NCBI GenBank assembly: GCA_016748015.1
Contig: JAAOMT010000003.1
Location: forward strand, 355,404-419,403
From: Geosiphon pyriformis
Taxonomy: Eukaryota; Glomeromycota; Glomeromycetes; Archaeosporales; Geosiphonaceae
Length of the DNA stretch: 64,000 bases
Direction: 5' to 3'
Positions 42,641 through 56,110 of the stretch are shown piece after piece. Under the pieces are notes generated by a model. It did no database searches and was not told the origin of the DNA. It worked only from the letters and a program-made list of their open reading frames with translations. The stretch's first letter is position 1. The number at the start of each line of letters is the position of its first letter. Position numbers and translations under genes: made by a program.

Positions 42641-45566
42641 CTAGTAACCAAGTATGAAATGCATAATTAAATAACCAATGGTCATAATGACCAACATTAC
42701 GAGCAGTGATGCAGGCACACCAGTTTTCAGAAAGTCTTGGGTGGAAAGATATCGGACACCCATCTCATCCTCCATCATAATCGCATTCATATTTGGAAAG
42801 CCGGAAACAGGTAAACCCATAGCCCCGGAGCACATAAATGCTGATGACTAAATAGGTGAGAAATAAATAGATAAATAAATAAACAATCAATCAACCCATC
42901 TATCTGTCATCAAAAGCATTAAAATTTATGATTGTAAAAATGTGAAATAACTGAAAAATGGAAATCAAGATTTTTTTTGGCCACTTACCAACACAAGCAA
43001 ATTACGATATGATACTTCACCATGGCCTATACTATCTCCCACTTGAGATACAATAGGCAGAATTATCAAAGCACCAACCGTGTGGCTGATAAAAGTAGCC
43101 ACTACAAGCACCAACCAACAAAAAGCCAGCATCACTTCCCATGGGGATAGCTCTTGAACCATATCTTTGATCTGATGAGCAATAGTAGCAAGAAGTCCAG
43201 AGCTATACACTGCTTTGCCCAACGCTATCCCTCCCATCGCTAATATAATTACAGTCCATAAAAAATTGTTGAAATCTTCTTTGGTGAGAATGCCAGTTCC
43301 AAAGAACAACACCAAAGGTAATATAGCAATGATCCCCATATCTCCAAAAAAGGACTCTAGTTGTTTTTCGATACACCACAATATAATGGTCCCAACTGTG
43401 ACACAACAAACGAATATCTGTGCATTAGTCCATGGATCTTTTGAAGCTCGAATTGGATGGATGGTGAGAGAAGTTTTGGAAGGCTGATAATTCCAAAGAA
43501 GTAAAAGCCAAATCAAGATGTCGGCAATAACACATAATGGAATAGAAACGATAAACCATTCAATCCAAGATGGTTCAGGTTTCATATTTTGAATGGCTAT
43601 AATGTTCTGTGGCGAAGATATTGGAGAAGTCATACCACCAACGTTCGACGCAAGAGCAATGCCCAAGATCAGGCATCGACCAAATGAGCTATTTGGCGGT
43701 AGATTACGAAGAATCGGCTGATGAACGGCAATGTAAAATTATTTTCAACCACATTACCTTAATCATATAGTGCAAAACAAAAACGTTATATAAGAGCCAT
43801 CACCTGAATTAATGAAAGACAAAGAACAGGAGCTGCAACATTACTAATCCACATGCTTGCGACCGTTGCTACCAACATGTTTGCCAATAAAACCCAGCTA
43901 GGTTTCGTCCCCGCTTTTGAAAGGACGAAAGTGGCCATCATTTTTGCAATATGGTATTTGCTCAAAGCAGCTGCTATCGCAAATCCTCCTAAAAGTAACA
44001 TAACGACTGGTGAAAACATGGCGGCGAAGATGGCTTTGGTCGCTTCGTTTGCACTAAGTCGCGTGAATTGCCCATCATCTGAGCGCATTACGCGTAAAGA
44101 AACGACCAAAAAAGGAACAAGGAGCGAAGTTACAAAGAGTGGTATAACCTTGAATTTATGATAAATATCCGGATAAATCGTAAGAAATTGAAATTGTAAA
44201 TGTCAATATAAAATGAGAATATCAAGTTAAAAAGTACCTCAGTTGCCCAGAGTAAACTCGCAAGTACTAAAAGGGCGAAGCAATTTCCGACTTCGATATC
44301 GCGGAAAATTCTGGCTTCTAGAAGAATTACAAAAATTCCAATACAAGTCGCCAAAATAAAAGCAGTTTTCGAATATTCAGCGGATACATTGACTTTCCCA
44401 AAAGGCGTTCTGATTTTTGAAACTTGAACTTCTCCCTCTCCCACATCACGAGCTTTGAAACCAACCCCATAAGACCTTCTTTCCAAACCAATAATATCCC
44501 GCCATATGGTGTTACGCTCCCATACAATAAACTCTCTTAGATGAGTTTTCAGTTGTTTCACAGCAGCTTTGATATCATTATAAGTGCAAAGTTTAGCATA
44601 AATTTCTTCAATTTCTTTAAGATGTTCATCGAGTGTCTGACGAACAGGTTTTTTGAAAGGATAGCCTTCGCCTACCATGTTGGTCATATAAGATGATTTG
44701 AGTTGGCGACTATTGGTTATTTTGTCGTATTTTTTAAGAATCTTACTGAAACCAGTATAATTTAAATTAACAAAAGATTTCAATTCTGAAAGCCAAACAT
44801 AAAGTTCAATACTGCGCTTCTTGAAACGAATTCGCTCTTCTTCAATCACAGGATGAGTCCAAAAGTAAGTATTTCGACGATCCGACTCAAGATTCTCGGG
44901 TGCATGTGCTGCCATTAGTGAACTTCTGTCTTCAATCACTGGAGAGCTTGTTCCAAGTTGGTGCTCTTCATCATCACTACTGAGGAAGGAAGCAGCTCCT
45001 TCAGAGCCGGATCTGAGGATTCCCGGCCTTCTCAATTGTTGATGAAATGAGTCTATCGTATCAAATGAATGACTATACCGATGTGATGGAATATTGACGG
45101 GCAGTGTGCCTTCCAGACTTTCAACATAGTTAACATCAGAAATTAGGGTCTTCACTTCCTCAAAAAACTCATTTTCTTTCCCAACATAGAATTTGGTGAT
45201 TTTATCAAGCTCCTTGTCAAGGGCAGGAATGAAGACAGTATTTGCGCGCGATTTTGCATCAAGTAGAAATGTTTCCTCGTTGCCATTGCTGGATCCCTCA
45301 ATGTCCCCTTGACCATTCAAAGACACTGAAACAATGTCCTTTTCAATTTGATAAATCAATTTTTTTAGATAGGAATAACTGTGTGTCGGCAAAGAAATCA
45401 ATCATGCTAAGGAAATAATTAGATTCTGGATTGAAAGTATCTCGAGTTTTAAGAAACGATCATAGCGTAAATCATACCCATCTTTATATTAGGTAAAAGG
45501 ATACCCAAGATAGTGCTCAGCCCAGTCTGGGACCGAGTTGAATTGAATAGAGTGAGAAAACTTCAT
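42641..45566 (-). CDS. SPX-domain phosphate permease (PHO87/PHO90/PHO91 type)
   Basis: A phosphate transporter with an N-terminal SPX domain that senses inositol pyrophosphates and a DASS/Na-sulfate-symporter-type membrane domain. Five exons: 45566-45505, 45378-44238, 44148-43804, 43717-42989, 42847-42641; 2484 nt, 827 aa. The SPX domain runs from MKFSHSIQFN through YLKKLIYQIEK to SKILKKYDKI (about residues 1-250) with an acidic Ser-rich insert near residues 140-180. About ten or more hydrophobic segments follow (for example ILATCIGIFVILL, VVMLLLGGFAIAAAL). ASNVGGMTSPISSPQN is the signature loop of this fungal group. Whether it is plasma-membrane (PHO87/90) or vacuolar (PHO91) cannot be told. 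Exon 1 is needed to complete the SPX start. Confidence 0.93.
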
Positions 45567-46439
45567 AATGCAAGTCCAATTCCAATCAAAACCAAGATAG
45601 AATGACAAAAAGAAACTATTTAATTGAACCTCAAGTAAAGTGGATCTTTTTTCAAAGCTTCGAAATCGAAGGTTCTGAGAAGCTCTAGATAGAGGCTAGT
45701 GTTGAAAGAAACTTGTGAAAAATCGCGTTTCTGACTCAAATAAATTTTTTAGTTTGGATTAGGATCATCTGGTTCAAGCGATAAGAAATCCCCCAAGTTT
45801 GATTGACCAATCAAATCAAATTTCTTGTGCACGTTTTACCCATTTTATTTTCGCTTAGTAACGAATTGAAATGCAAAAAACCACAAATGGCTAAAACTTG
45901 CTTTACCCCCAATAATGTGGAAAATCTTCCAAAAAGTGGAGCGAAATTTAAAATTTAAATTATTTATTTCCAACTGGAATATAAAGTGTATAATTTTAAA
46001 TCAAAATCTTATTATGCTATTTTTCATTAATTTTAATGTGGTTTAAAAAATAAATTACCAAATTTTATTATAAATAATTAATTAAGAATTATTTAAATAA
46101 TGTTCATATTATTGTTTTTTTGTGAATATATTTTTATATCTTATGTATTATTGTAAAAAAAATAACAATATTATTTTTGTTAAAATATTTTCTAAATTTA
46201 TTTATTTATTAATATTTTAACTAAATATAATTTTTTTATTAATCAAACTAGTTAAATTAAACATAAATTAAACATTTTTATCATATAACCAACTATTTAA
46301 ATTTAAGTTTAAATTAAAAACATTTAATACTTTAATCTTATTAAAATAGTTGGCAAATTTTTGTTTATTTTTTAGTTATATTTTAATACCAAAATTTTTA
46401 AAATTATTAATTTTTACAAAATAAGTTTTATATATCTTT
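45567..46439. other. Upstream region of transporter gene and AT-rich block
   Basis: 45567-45950 has host-like composition and should carry the promoter of the minus-strand transporter; no motif recognised. From 45950 the sequence is extremely AT-rich. At 46275-46310 ATCATATAACCAACTATTTA resembles the LINE 3' end in minus orientation, a likely eroded copy next to LINE copy 2. Confidence 0.45.
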
Positions 46440-46570
46440 TTTTTATTATTATGCTTTATAAGTGAGGTTCAAATACTGCCTAAAACTATACATCAAAAAA
46501 ATGATCTAAACTAGGTGTGAATCATGTACTTTTTATATACAATCAGTTACTCAGACCAATTAAAACAATA

Positions 46571-47900
46571 CTATTCAGTTATATGAACCAAAACAGAATT
46601 ACCAACATCTGAAAAAAATAAACAAGGTCTACAAAAACCAAAGCAAACACTAAATGTTTTAGTGATGCCAAGTAATCTAACCACACCAGCTAACAATTTT
46701 GAAGCCAAACCAGAAACCAAAATAAGAGACAACTCATCTAAAAGGATTAGGCTATTTTTTTCTATGTAAGCACAATACTTAGCATAAACCAACCATATAT
46801 CATCTCTAAAAGTAATACAGAAAGAATGCACAAACTCAACAATCCTTACACTAGCAACCTTGGAATTATGGAAGACAAAAATAGTCTTACAAAGCCAATT
46901 ATTAAAAACAAAATGCTTGAAAAGAGCCGTGAAGACAGAGGCATTAAAAACACAGGATAACAATAGTTGTAACACATATGATGAAGAATAAAAAAGGCCA
47001 GAAAGAGTCTTCCAAGAATTCACAAAAGTATTCAATATTTGAAGATGAGTAAGACCATTAATGTCATAAGAGAAGACATAATCTAATACTTCTACAGAAT
47101 TACAATACAAATACAATACATTTGGATAATATCAGTTATAAAGTTGCTTCTAAATAGCAACAGGCAGCTGATAATGCAAAGCTTTTATAAAATAAATACA
47201 TGCAGAAGTTGAAAGTCTGTCAGTAAAACCAGTGGCCATGTGCAAATCAGAGTGCCATACCAACAATGAGCTGAACCAATCAATGTCAGAACACAGATTA
47301 TTCTCCAAAAATGTACAATCAGAACCAATCTCCCAGCAAGCACAACAAACAGAACAAAAAACATCACAAACAAAGTGTTTAGAGTTGCCAGAAACCACAC
47401 AACTATTAGCTACCAAAAAGCATTTATCTAAATGGAGGGGAAGGTACCAACCAGAGAGAAAAACAGTATCAGCAAGCATATCAGCATGCTTATTTCCCAA
47501 AACACCAAAGTGGCCTTTTACCTTAAACCAGAAAACCCTCAGATTTTTACTGTAAACAACATTAACAATATGTTGACATTCAACTCAACACTGATTGTGA
47601 AAGTCTGGAAACACCAAATCCAGTTCTAACTTACAAACATTCAAAGCAAATTGACTATCTGAAAACAAACAAACAGAGCTAAAAAAGGAAATATATTTTA
47701 AGACTAATATAATAGCTTGTATTTCTGCCAAGATAGAAGACATCAAACCTAAAACACCCACACCTAAACCTAAACCAATGTCTTTAAAAAAACTGCAGCA
47801 CTAGCTCTCTTGTTAACTGTACCCAGGTTCTTTAGAGAACCATCTGTATACACCAAAAAACTGCCAAAAGCAACCTAAGAAAGCTGACCACAAACAGAGC
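46571..47900 (-). pseudogene. LINE copy 2 ORF2 RNase H and C-terminal zinc ribbon
   Basis: Remains of an RNase H domain (about 47900-47430) and a C-terminal region: ADMLADTVFLSGWYL, a Cys-rich block near 47330 (VCCACWEIG) and HSDLHMATGFT. These match copy 3 and copies 4-6. Open fragments are 47150-47500 and 46571-47116. The region 47900-48540 is also LINE-derived but too broken to describe. Confidence 0.72.
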
Positions 47901-48539
47901 CAAAGCTGCAAAACTTAAGAATATTCATAAAACCAATGCCATTCAAAACAGCAGGATGTGTATGAGAAGAAGTCTCACTAATAAGAAATGCAGTAGAAAG
48001 CTTAAACTATTCAGGAGAAGGGCCATGGGAGTTCAATCTCTTCTACTATTTAAAAGTGTACTAATCATAAACAGCACTATAATGTTCATGAAATTGATTT
48101 ACAAAAGCAACATCATACCTCTGGAAAGACAGAAAACACTTGAAAAATTTTGATTCACTAAGAGCAACAGATATGAACACTTTATCACAAAAACAAAAAA
48201 AACTGATAAAAGAGCCACCCAAAGACAAATTGCACTTTAGAAGAATCTAAACCATGCCAACTAGAAAGTTATCAAAAAAATTAACCCAAATACGAACAGG
48301 AAAACTCAAAAAATGAACAGAATGCCAACACAAAACTTACAAGTTATGAGATTTGTGAGCAAAAAATGATCCAAAATTCCATTAAAATTTACAAAACTAA
48401 CAAAAAAAGCCACTTTACTCTCAGACTGAAGTTGGACAAAAAATTTCAAACCATAAAATAAAAAGTGGTAGATTGTATTACCAGAAAAGTCTATAAGAAA
48501 ATCTGATTTGGATTTTAGGTCTTTATAAATTAAGGCATT

Positions 48540-50590
48540 TTACTTGTTACATATATTAACTGAAACAAAACTAAATTGTGTTCTATAGTTAACAATAGGA
48601 TGAAAAACAGCTAACACCAAATACAAGAACTGCTTATCCAAAATAGTTTTTTTTAGAACCATGTTAACAAAAAAGCAAATGTCTAAATATGTCTTAGCCA
48701 AGCTAGGTTTCAAGAAACCATCCATTGAGAAAAAAATACCCAAGTATTGATGAGATTTCCTCTTTTTAGCAATAGAAATGAGCAGTCTACTAATAAACAA
48801 AGAAGGTGTATCAACTTTGCAATTGATAGGAATGGCCACTGTTTTGTTATTGTTAATGACAATGTCATTAATTTGAAAAAATTCACTAGCAATGTTGAGA
48901 ATATGTTAAGTACAGTCTGACTGCTACCAACTCAAATCATATTATTAACAAAGGCACCAGCAGCAAAAAAAAAAAAGCCCAGCCCGAAACTTAGCACAAC
49001 CACTTCCAGAAATAAAATAAGAATCCAATTTGTATCCATACACACTCTTTTGTCTTTTGACTTTACACAAAAAAAAATCGTAAAATATATGCCACAAGAG
49101 AAGAGAAAAGATTTTTTTCTGATCTAAACTATCATGAACATGATAACCACTTGTCAAACCAAAATCAGTCATAACCTTATTGGTATGACCTCTATAAATA
49201 TGACCAAAAAATCAAATAAATTTACTATACATCTTGATCCTAACCAAACTTTTCTTAAGATGTTTCCAGCCAACTGAATCATATGCTTTTTGCATGTCTT
49301 ACAAAACCAGCCAGAGCTTCTGGTTTTTCTCCAAAGCATTCTTGACTACTAAACCAACTGCAAAAATAGAAAACTGAATTGTTATACCTTTTAAAACCGA
49401 AAAATTATCCTTACAAAGAATGTTAAAAGTGTTGTAAGCCAATAAAATTCTATCAGAGAGAATTTTGGATAGGATCTTGCAAGCTGTCTCAATCAAAGCA
49501 ATAGGCTATGTGTTTGTCAGAACATCCTCTCACTCATATGGTTTGGGAATTATCAAGACCCAAGCTTCTTTCCAAAAACTGAGTACTGATTCATTAAAAA
49601 GACAAGAATTTAAGAACACCAAAAGCATATCCAGGATAAATCTGCCATAATGTTTCTAAAGCTCATTTGAAATACCTGAGAGACCAGCAGCTTTGTCATC
49701 AAGCAGATTGGAAATCACACCAAAAAGTTTATCATATTCAACTGAACACATCACACCAGAAAAAGCTTTATCAAAAACATACTTCAAAGATTAATATTGA
49801 TAAGACCATACATTAAGAATATTAGTAACCATATCACATTTCTTAGTCCAACTTTTCACTTTAGATTTAACTGCATCAGACTCCAAAATCAGTTTATTAT
49901 TAACAATCAGATGGTCCAGCACCACCTTGTGAAAGAGATGCTCCAACACACTTCTGATAGTATGACTCTTATTTATCATAAAGCTTTCCATCTTTTTATC
50001 TATAGCAGACTTAATGTTTGTTTCATTAACTCTCAGAGATTTAGCAAGCTTGAATACATAATAAAACTTTTTAATATCATAAAGAACAGAATGAACATGA
50101 TCAAAGCTCACACCAGCATTCACAAGATTCTAAATAATTAAAGATTTAGCATTGTCCAAAGAGTTCCAATGCTTCATAAGGAGGACAAAATTAACAATAC
50201 TCTCCTTATGAGAAGCCTTAACAATCTTTGAAACCAAAAGCTCTAGCTTATGAAATCTCGAAAAATTTTTGGTGAAAACACCATCAAAACTCTTGAACCA
50301 TTTTTTTTTAAAAATTTCACCAGCCAAAAAAGTCATTATTTTGCAGATAATATCTCACATTATGTCTAGATCTGAGAATTTTACAGCAGTAGCAAACTCA
50401 ACAGAGAATATTGCAGCATTGGCCAATGTGGCCTTCTTAAAATTGCTCTACTTATCCTCATTAGCACTCCTGAAATCAAACTTCCAACAATTTTTGTTTG
50501 CTTGTTTGTGAATAAAGTTCAATTGCATATCCAAAAGTCCATCCAAACTCACAGACACAGAAACAGTTTGGTAATCCATGTCAAAATGCT
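48540..50590 (-). pseudogene. LINE copy 2 ORF2 reverse transcriptase, catalytically dead
   Basis: The connecting region (49791-50123) is followed by RT. The palm motif A reads DMQKAYDSV at about 49270-49300, preceded by TAA for CAA. Motif C reads FVNN at 48941-48952 where copy 3 has FVDD, so both catalytic Asp codons have become Asn. The next Trp codon is TGA. All three changes are G-to-A on the coding strand. Several further stops break the frame. Confidence 0.82.
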
Positions 50591-51240
50591 CATTGACTTC
50601 TGAAACATTACACTATATTATAGCATTGACCAGATTAAGAGAAACAAATACATAATTAATTGTCTTCATGGTGCCTCTTGAATTTTCTCAAGTAGGCTTT
50701 TTCACAGCCAAGCTACCTACCAAAGAATTAACCAGCTCCAAATCAAAGCATTTTTGAAAACTTGCACATTTATGAGAATTATCTTCATTGAAATTACCAC
50801 CAAGGATGACAAAAAATAATTCATTAACAGTCTTTGCAATAAGAAAATTAATATCACCAATTAGAGAAAACCAAACCACAGAAAAAGCACCAGCATAAAG
50901 CCCCAAAATTAAAACAGAAAGTTTATTTTTAAAGAATAGTCTAACAAAGAGGATTTGACCAGGCACCTCAGAAATTTTACATACATGATGGGCCAGAGAA
51001 ATGTCTATAATAATGGCAACACCAGAATTCAAATAACCAGAGTTCACACTAAAAGTAAAGACACGGATATCATTAAACTTATCAACAATTTATGAACAAA
51101 TCTTATTTCTTAACTTAGTTTCAGTAATAATCGAAATCGAAATCAAATTGCCTATATCCTTGTGCCAACAAGCAATATCTTTCTGCTTTGCAGAATTGTT
51201 CATACTCTAAGCATTGCATATAGCAATTTTCCAAACCAAA
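50590..51240 (-). pseudogene. LINE copy 2 ORF2 endonuclease domain
   Basis: AP-type endonuclease blocks are visible: ICNA near the start, TETKLR near 51110, and the catalytic-loop block reads GGNFNE near 50790, with Asn in place of the Asp seen in copy 1 (GGDFNE). The TDH block has become MDY. Stops and frameshifts are frequent. The copy cannot encode an active nickase. Confidence 0.75.
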
Positions 51241-51244
51241 CTGA

Positions 51245-53175
51245 TTATTGAGATGAAAAAAAAACTGATAAACCCAAACCAGAACACAAATGATTCAATC
51301 TTTTCAAAACCAAACTAACTAATGTCTCTAAAGCCACTATTTTTGACTTCAATCCACCCATCTTAGTGGTCACAATCTTAGAACTACTAGAGCTGAAATC
51401 AGCAACCACATTAAAACCAACTGAAAGTAGAAAAGTAGACAACACTAACACTTTATCCAAAACCATATTTGAATCCAAAACAGGAGCCAAAGAAACAGAG
51501 ACAACTGTAGAGAGAGCATGAGAGGATGTAGCCAAGGACACTAACTCCATAGAACCCAATTTCTTCACAAGAGCAGAAACCCAATCTGTCAAAAGTCCAA
51601 AGAGCATTCTAAAACCACCAAATGATCACTTATGCCAGAAGTATTAACAGAAGTGGGAGAAAGAGTACCACCCAAACTCGAAACATTAAGAAAAAAGAAA
51701 CTAGAACCAGACTTAAAGTGAGCACCACCAAAAGAATCAGCTAGCAAGACCACTTGGGCCCAAGATTTGCCATTAAAAACAGCAGAATGAAAGATTGGAA
51801 CATGTTTTTTCTTATACAACTTAGCAAGCTGAAAGCAAACATTCTTTAAAGCAATCTTTTTATATAATTTCTTAGATAATAACAGCACAAATACATCTAA
51901 AATATCACACTCAAGAGCTAAATGCCCAAAATACCCATACTTTTTACAACAAACCAAATTCATTCTAGTCCAAAACAGTTTTACTTCACCAAAAATAGGC
52001 TCTATGTAAAAAGCAGATTTCAAATCATCATCAAAGTCAAAACCAACCATAGCACAGTAAATCTTATTACCAGTTTTTATAGATCTGTTTATGATACAAG
52101 TTTTTTTACCAGCCCTTTCTAAAAGAGTCTTAAAATCATGTGCTATTGTTTTTACTGGCAAAGTAAACAAAAGCACTCTGAACCAATCTCTCAATGCCCA
52201 AATTTCATGATCTCTCACAGCTTTGGCTATGTGCACAAAATCTTTTTCAATCAGAAATGACCACTTTGAGGCCAACAGATTAGCTTGATCTAATTCAGTA
52301 AACTCCATTATAGCTTTTTGCCACATTCCAATTAATTGAATTTTGATTGACTTAATTTCTCCAAATTCAGATACTGCAGCAATAATCATATATTTAGGTG
52401 TATTTATAGAAATTTCTTTGATTATTACAGCCTGATCTGACCTTATTCCTTGTCTTTTAAGATCACTGTTTACATTAATCCCTTTTTCTCTGGCCAATAA
52501 TGTGGCTATTTTCATGCTCTTTTTTGAAGTAAAAATAGATTTGATAATCTCTTCAAATTTTGAAGAGATAGTGGCCCCCCCAAAACCATTGATTGATGAA
52601 AAAATTTTTCTAACCAACTGAGTTTTTGCCATTGCCAATTTCTCTTTTATAGCTAAGAAATCAATATCTAAAGCAAATAATTTTTTGATCGACATTTCCA
52701 TTGAAGTTTTGATGATTTTAGGGTCAATCCACTTTTTGTTAAGAGAGATGGGCAAGTGAAGAGGGAGAACAACTTTATTATCATCTATACTAAAATTAGA
52801 AAAATGGAGTGGAGAGCCAAAAACAGCACCAGTATTAACTCATTTTGCCTTGGATGTGGTGGCAGCTGAGCCCAGAAGAGACCCACTATTTGCACCAGAC
52901 ATGCTAACATCTTCATCATCACCAGATAGACTTTTTACATCAGAATATACATTATCACCAGACCCAGATTTACTTAAGGAGATATCTCTTTCATCATCAG
53001 AGTGTTTAATATTTCCAAGAATGACTTTCTTCTTCTGAAAAAAAAAACCACTAGTAAAGCCATAAAAAACACCCTTGGGTGCCTTTTTTTTAGACATAAT
53101 GCTATTTGTAAAAGCCTCCAAATTCACGAAAAATAGGTTATTATTAAGTAAAGAAATATTAATATAAACTAACAA
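51245..53175 (-). pseudogene. LINE copy 2 ORF1
   Basis: Start is the Met at 53175 or, more likely by homology to copy 1, at 53097 (MSKKKAPKG). An acidic/Ser segment is followed by a TGA at about 52840 (also present in copy 1), then a 388-codon stretch (52755-51589) with NGFGGAT and MWQKA-EF blocks. The zinc knuckle has lost its second Cys (CKKY in place of CEKC). A frame change near 51600 leads to the 120-codon C-terminal segment. The role would be RNA binding as a chaperone-like Gag analogue. Confidence 0.8.
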
Positions 53176-53250
53176 AAAAAATAAAAAACTTCTTTTTTAG
53201 AAAATATGCTTTTTAAGAATTTTTGGAAGTAAGAGAGAAAGAAGTTTTTT

Positions 53251-53404
53251 GTATTTATCTTTTTTTAAATTAATTAAAATTTTTAAGTATTTTAATAAAT
53301 AAATTAACTATATAAAAAAATTTTTTTATCCAAAAAGTTTTTTTGTTTTTTTTGTTATATTTTTTATAATTTTTTAAAATACAAACTTTTTTTTATTTTT
53401 TTAT
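53251..53404. repeat. AT-rich spacer between LINE copies 2 and 3
   Basis: A short stretch of nearly pure A and T between the 5' leader of copy 2 and the A-tail of copy 3. Nothing else seen. Confidence 0.5.
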
Positions 53405-56110
53405 TATGCTTAATGAGTGAGATCCAAACATAACCTAGTGCTATACATCAAAGAAATGATCTAAACTAAGTGTGAATCATGCATTTTCCACACATGACCA
53501 GCCACTTGGGCCAATCAGAACAACACTACACAGCTATATGAACAGAAATTGGGTCACTTACACCAGAAAAAAACAAACAAGACTTGTGAAAACCAAAGCA
53601 AACACCAACAGCATTAGTTATACCAAGTAATTTAACCACACCAGCAGAAAACCTCGAAACCAAACCAGGAATCGAGATGACAGCTGAACCATCAATTGGA
53701 ATCAACTCATTTTTCTCTATGTAAGCATAATGCTTAGCACAAATTGATCAAACACCAGTTCTGAATACAAGACCAAAAGAATGCACAAATTTGACAATCT
53801 CCAAACTGGCAACCTTGAAATCATGGAAGACAGAAACAGCCTTACAAAACCAACCATTAAAAACAAAACCTTTATGAAGAGCTGTGAACACAGAAAAATC
53901 AGAAATACAGGATGACAACAGCTGCAATATGTCCAAAGAAGAATGAAAGAGACCAGAAACCACCTTCCAGGAATTCACATGAGACTCCAACAAATGATGC
54001 CAAGCAGATTCATCAATCTTACAAGAAAACACATGATCTGATACCTCCACTTTACCACAATATAAGCATAACACACTAGGATACAGCCTATTATAAAGAC
54101 ACTTCTGAACAGCAACCAGTAGCCAGTGATACAAAGCTTTTATGAAATATGTGCATGCATTAGCTGAGAGTTTGCTGGTAAAACTGGTAGCCATGTTCAA
54201 GTTAGGATGCCACACCAATGATGAGTGACACTAATCAATCTCTGATAGCAAACTGCTAGCCAAAAACTTAGAACCAGAACCAACCTTCTAGCATGCACAG
54301 CAAACCAAACAATAAATGTTATGGACAAAATGTCTAGAATTGCCAAAAACAATACTACTATTAGCAATTAAGAAGTGTTCATCCAGGCAAGAAAGAAGAT
54401 ACCAATCAGAGAGAGAAGCAGCACCAATAAGTGCGTCAGTGCACTCATTTTCTGAAATGCCAGAGTGATCTTTTACCTTATGCCAGCTAACCCTCAAATT
54501 CTTACTATGAATAACATTGATTATATAATAACACTTGACCCAACATTGATTACAAAAGTCAGAACACGCCAATCTCAATTCTGATTTACAAGTATCTAAA
54601 GCAGATTGACTATCTGAAAACAGTTGAACAAAGCTCGATGAGAAAACAAACTCCAGAGCCAGTACAATAGCCTGCAATTCTACCAACATAGACAACATCA
54701 AACCTAACACATTAATTTCCAAACCCAAACCAATGTCTTCAAAATAAGTGGCAGCACCAGCTTTATAGCTGGCTGTGCTCAGATTACTAAGAGACCTATC
54801 CGTGTATACAGACAAGCTACTAGTACCAGCCTGTGAAAGATGATCACAAACAGACATGAAATTACTAGATTCAAGAATGTTCAAAAATCCAACACCATGT
54901 AATACTGAGAGGGGAGCAGAAGAAAAACTCATACTATTGAGAAATACAACAGAAAACTTGAACTACTCAGGAATGGGACCATGGGGGTCTAATCTTTTTC
55001 AATGCTTAAAAGTATATCAATTAAATACAGCACCATAATGATCACGAAGTTGGTTAATAAAGACAATACTATGCTGCCAAAGAAAAGGAAAAAACCTGAG
55101 AAACTTTGACTTGCTTAAAACAGCAGACATTGGAACTCCACTATGGAATTGAAAGGGAGTGGCCAAAAAGCCACCCAGAGATAAATTGCAATCAAGAAGA
55201 ACATGAACCATGCCTGCCAAGAAATTATTAAAAGCACTGACACGAATATGGATAGGAAAACTCAGTAGATGGACAGGATTCTAACACAAAACTTGCAGGT
55301 TATGGGACCTGTAAGAAAACAAGTGACCCACAATACCACCAGAGTTTGCAAAACTAACAAGGGAGGCAACTTTACTTTCAGACTGAACTTGGAAGAAAGG
55401 TTTCAAACCATAAAAAGAAGAATTGTGAATTGTATTACTGGGAAAATTGAGTGGTAGACTGGATTTAAGCTTCAAGCTTTTGCGAATAAGAGCATCCTAT
55501 TTGTTGCACACTTCAACAGGAACAAAGCTAAACTGTATTCTATAGCTAACAATAAGATGGAGAACCACCAACACCAGATACAAGAGCTGTTTATCTAAAA
55601 CAGTCTTCTGTAGAACCAGATTGGTAAAAAAACAAATATCCAAATTCATCTTAGCCAAACTAGACTTCGAGAAACTCTCAATTGAAAAAAAAACACTTAA
55701 ATACTGATGAAGTTCACTCTTTTTGGTGATAGATATTGGTGAGCCATTAATAAACAGAGAAGGATTGCCAACTCTGCTATTGATGAGAATGACCACTGTT
55801 TTGTCATTATTAATAGAAACATTATTTATCTGAAAAAATTCACCAACAACATCAAGAATGTGTTGAGTGGCATTCTGACTGCTACCAATCCAAATAGTAT
55901 CATCAACAAAAGTGCCAGCAGCAAAGAAAGAAGAAAGTTCAGCCTGAAATTTGGTGTTCTCATTTTTGGAAATAAAATGAAAATTCAATCTATACTCACA
56001 TAGACTCTCCTGACACTTGACTTCACATAACAGCAGATCATAAAATATGTGCTACAGAAGGGGAGAAAATACCTCTTCCTGGTCCAAACTATCATGTACC
56101 TGATAACTAT
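53405..56110 (-). mobile_element. LINE copy 3, 3' half, interrupted by Gypsy A2
   Basis: Minus-strand LINE keeping the C-terminal half of RT, RNase H, zinc ribbon and 3' end. Homology to copy 2 stops exactly where the Gypsy A2 LTR begins at 56111, so the missing 5' part was probably separated by that insertion and lies beyond the window. It is less decayed than copy 2. Confidence 0.87.
53748..55988 (-). pseudogene. LINE copy 3 ORF2: RT end, RNase H and zinc ribbon
   Basis: RT motif C is intact as FVDD (55896-55907) followed by TIWIGSS. RNase H carries all four acidic/His positions in order: VYTDRS, VELQAI, FSDSQSAL and KVKDHSG with a following TDAL. The C-terminal block LCLYCGKVEVSDHVFSC resembles the zf-RVT zinc ribbon common in plant and fungal LINEs. 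Three open fragments (55497-55988, 54288-54932, 53748-54218) are separated by stops and frameshifts. A further C-terminal fragment continues to about 53530. Confidence 0.85.

Larger units (their letters stand above)
46440..53250 (-). mobile_element. LINE copy 2, near full-length, decayed
   Basis: Minus-strand LINE of about 6.8 kb: leader (53175-53250), ORF1 (53175-51245), ORF2 with endonuclease, RT, RNase H and zinc ribbon (51240-46571), and the shared 3' end with a T run on the plus strand at 46440-46455. It is the only copy in the window covering the whole element, so it serves as the reference for the fragments. Both ORFs carry many stops and frameshifts. The 5' end lies about 150 bp from the 3' end of copy 3. 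Confidence 0.88.
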
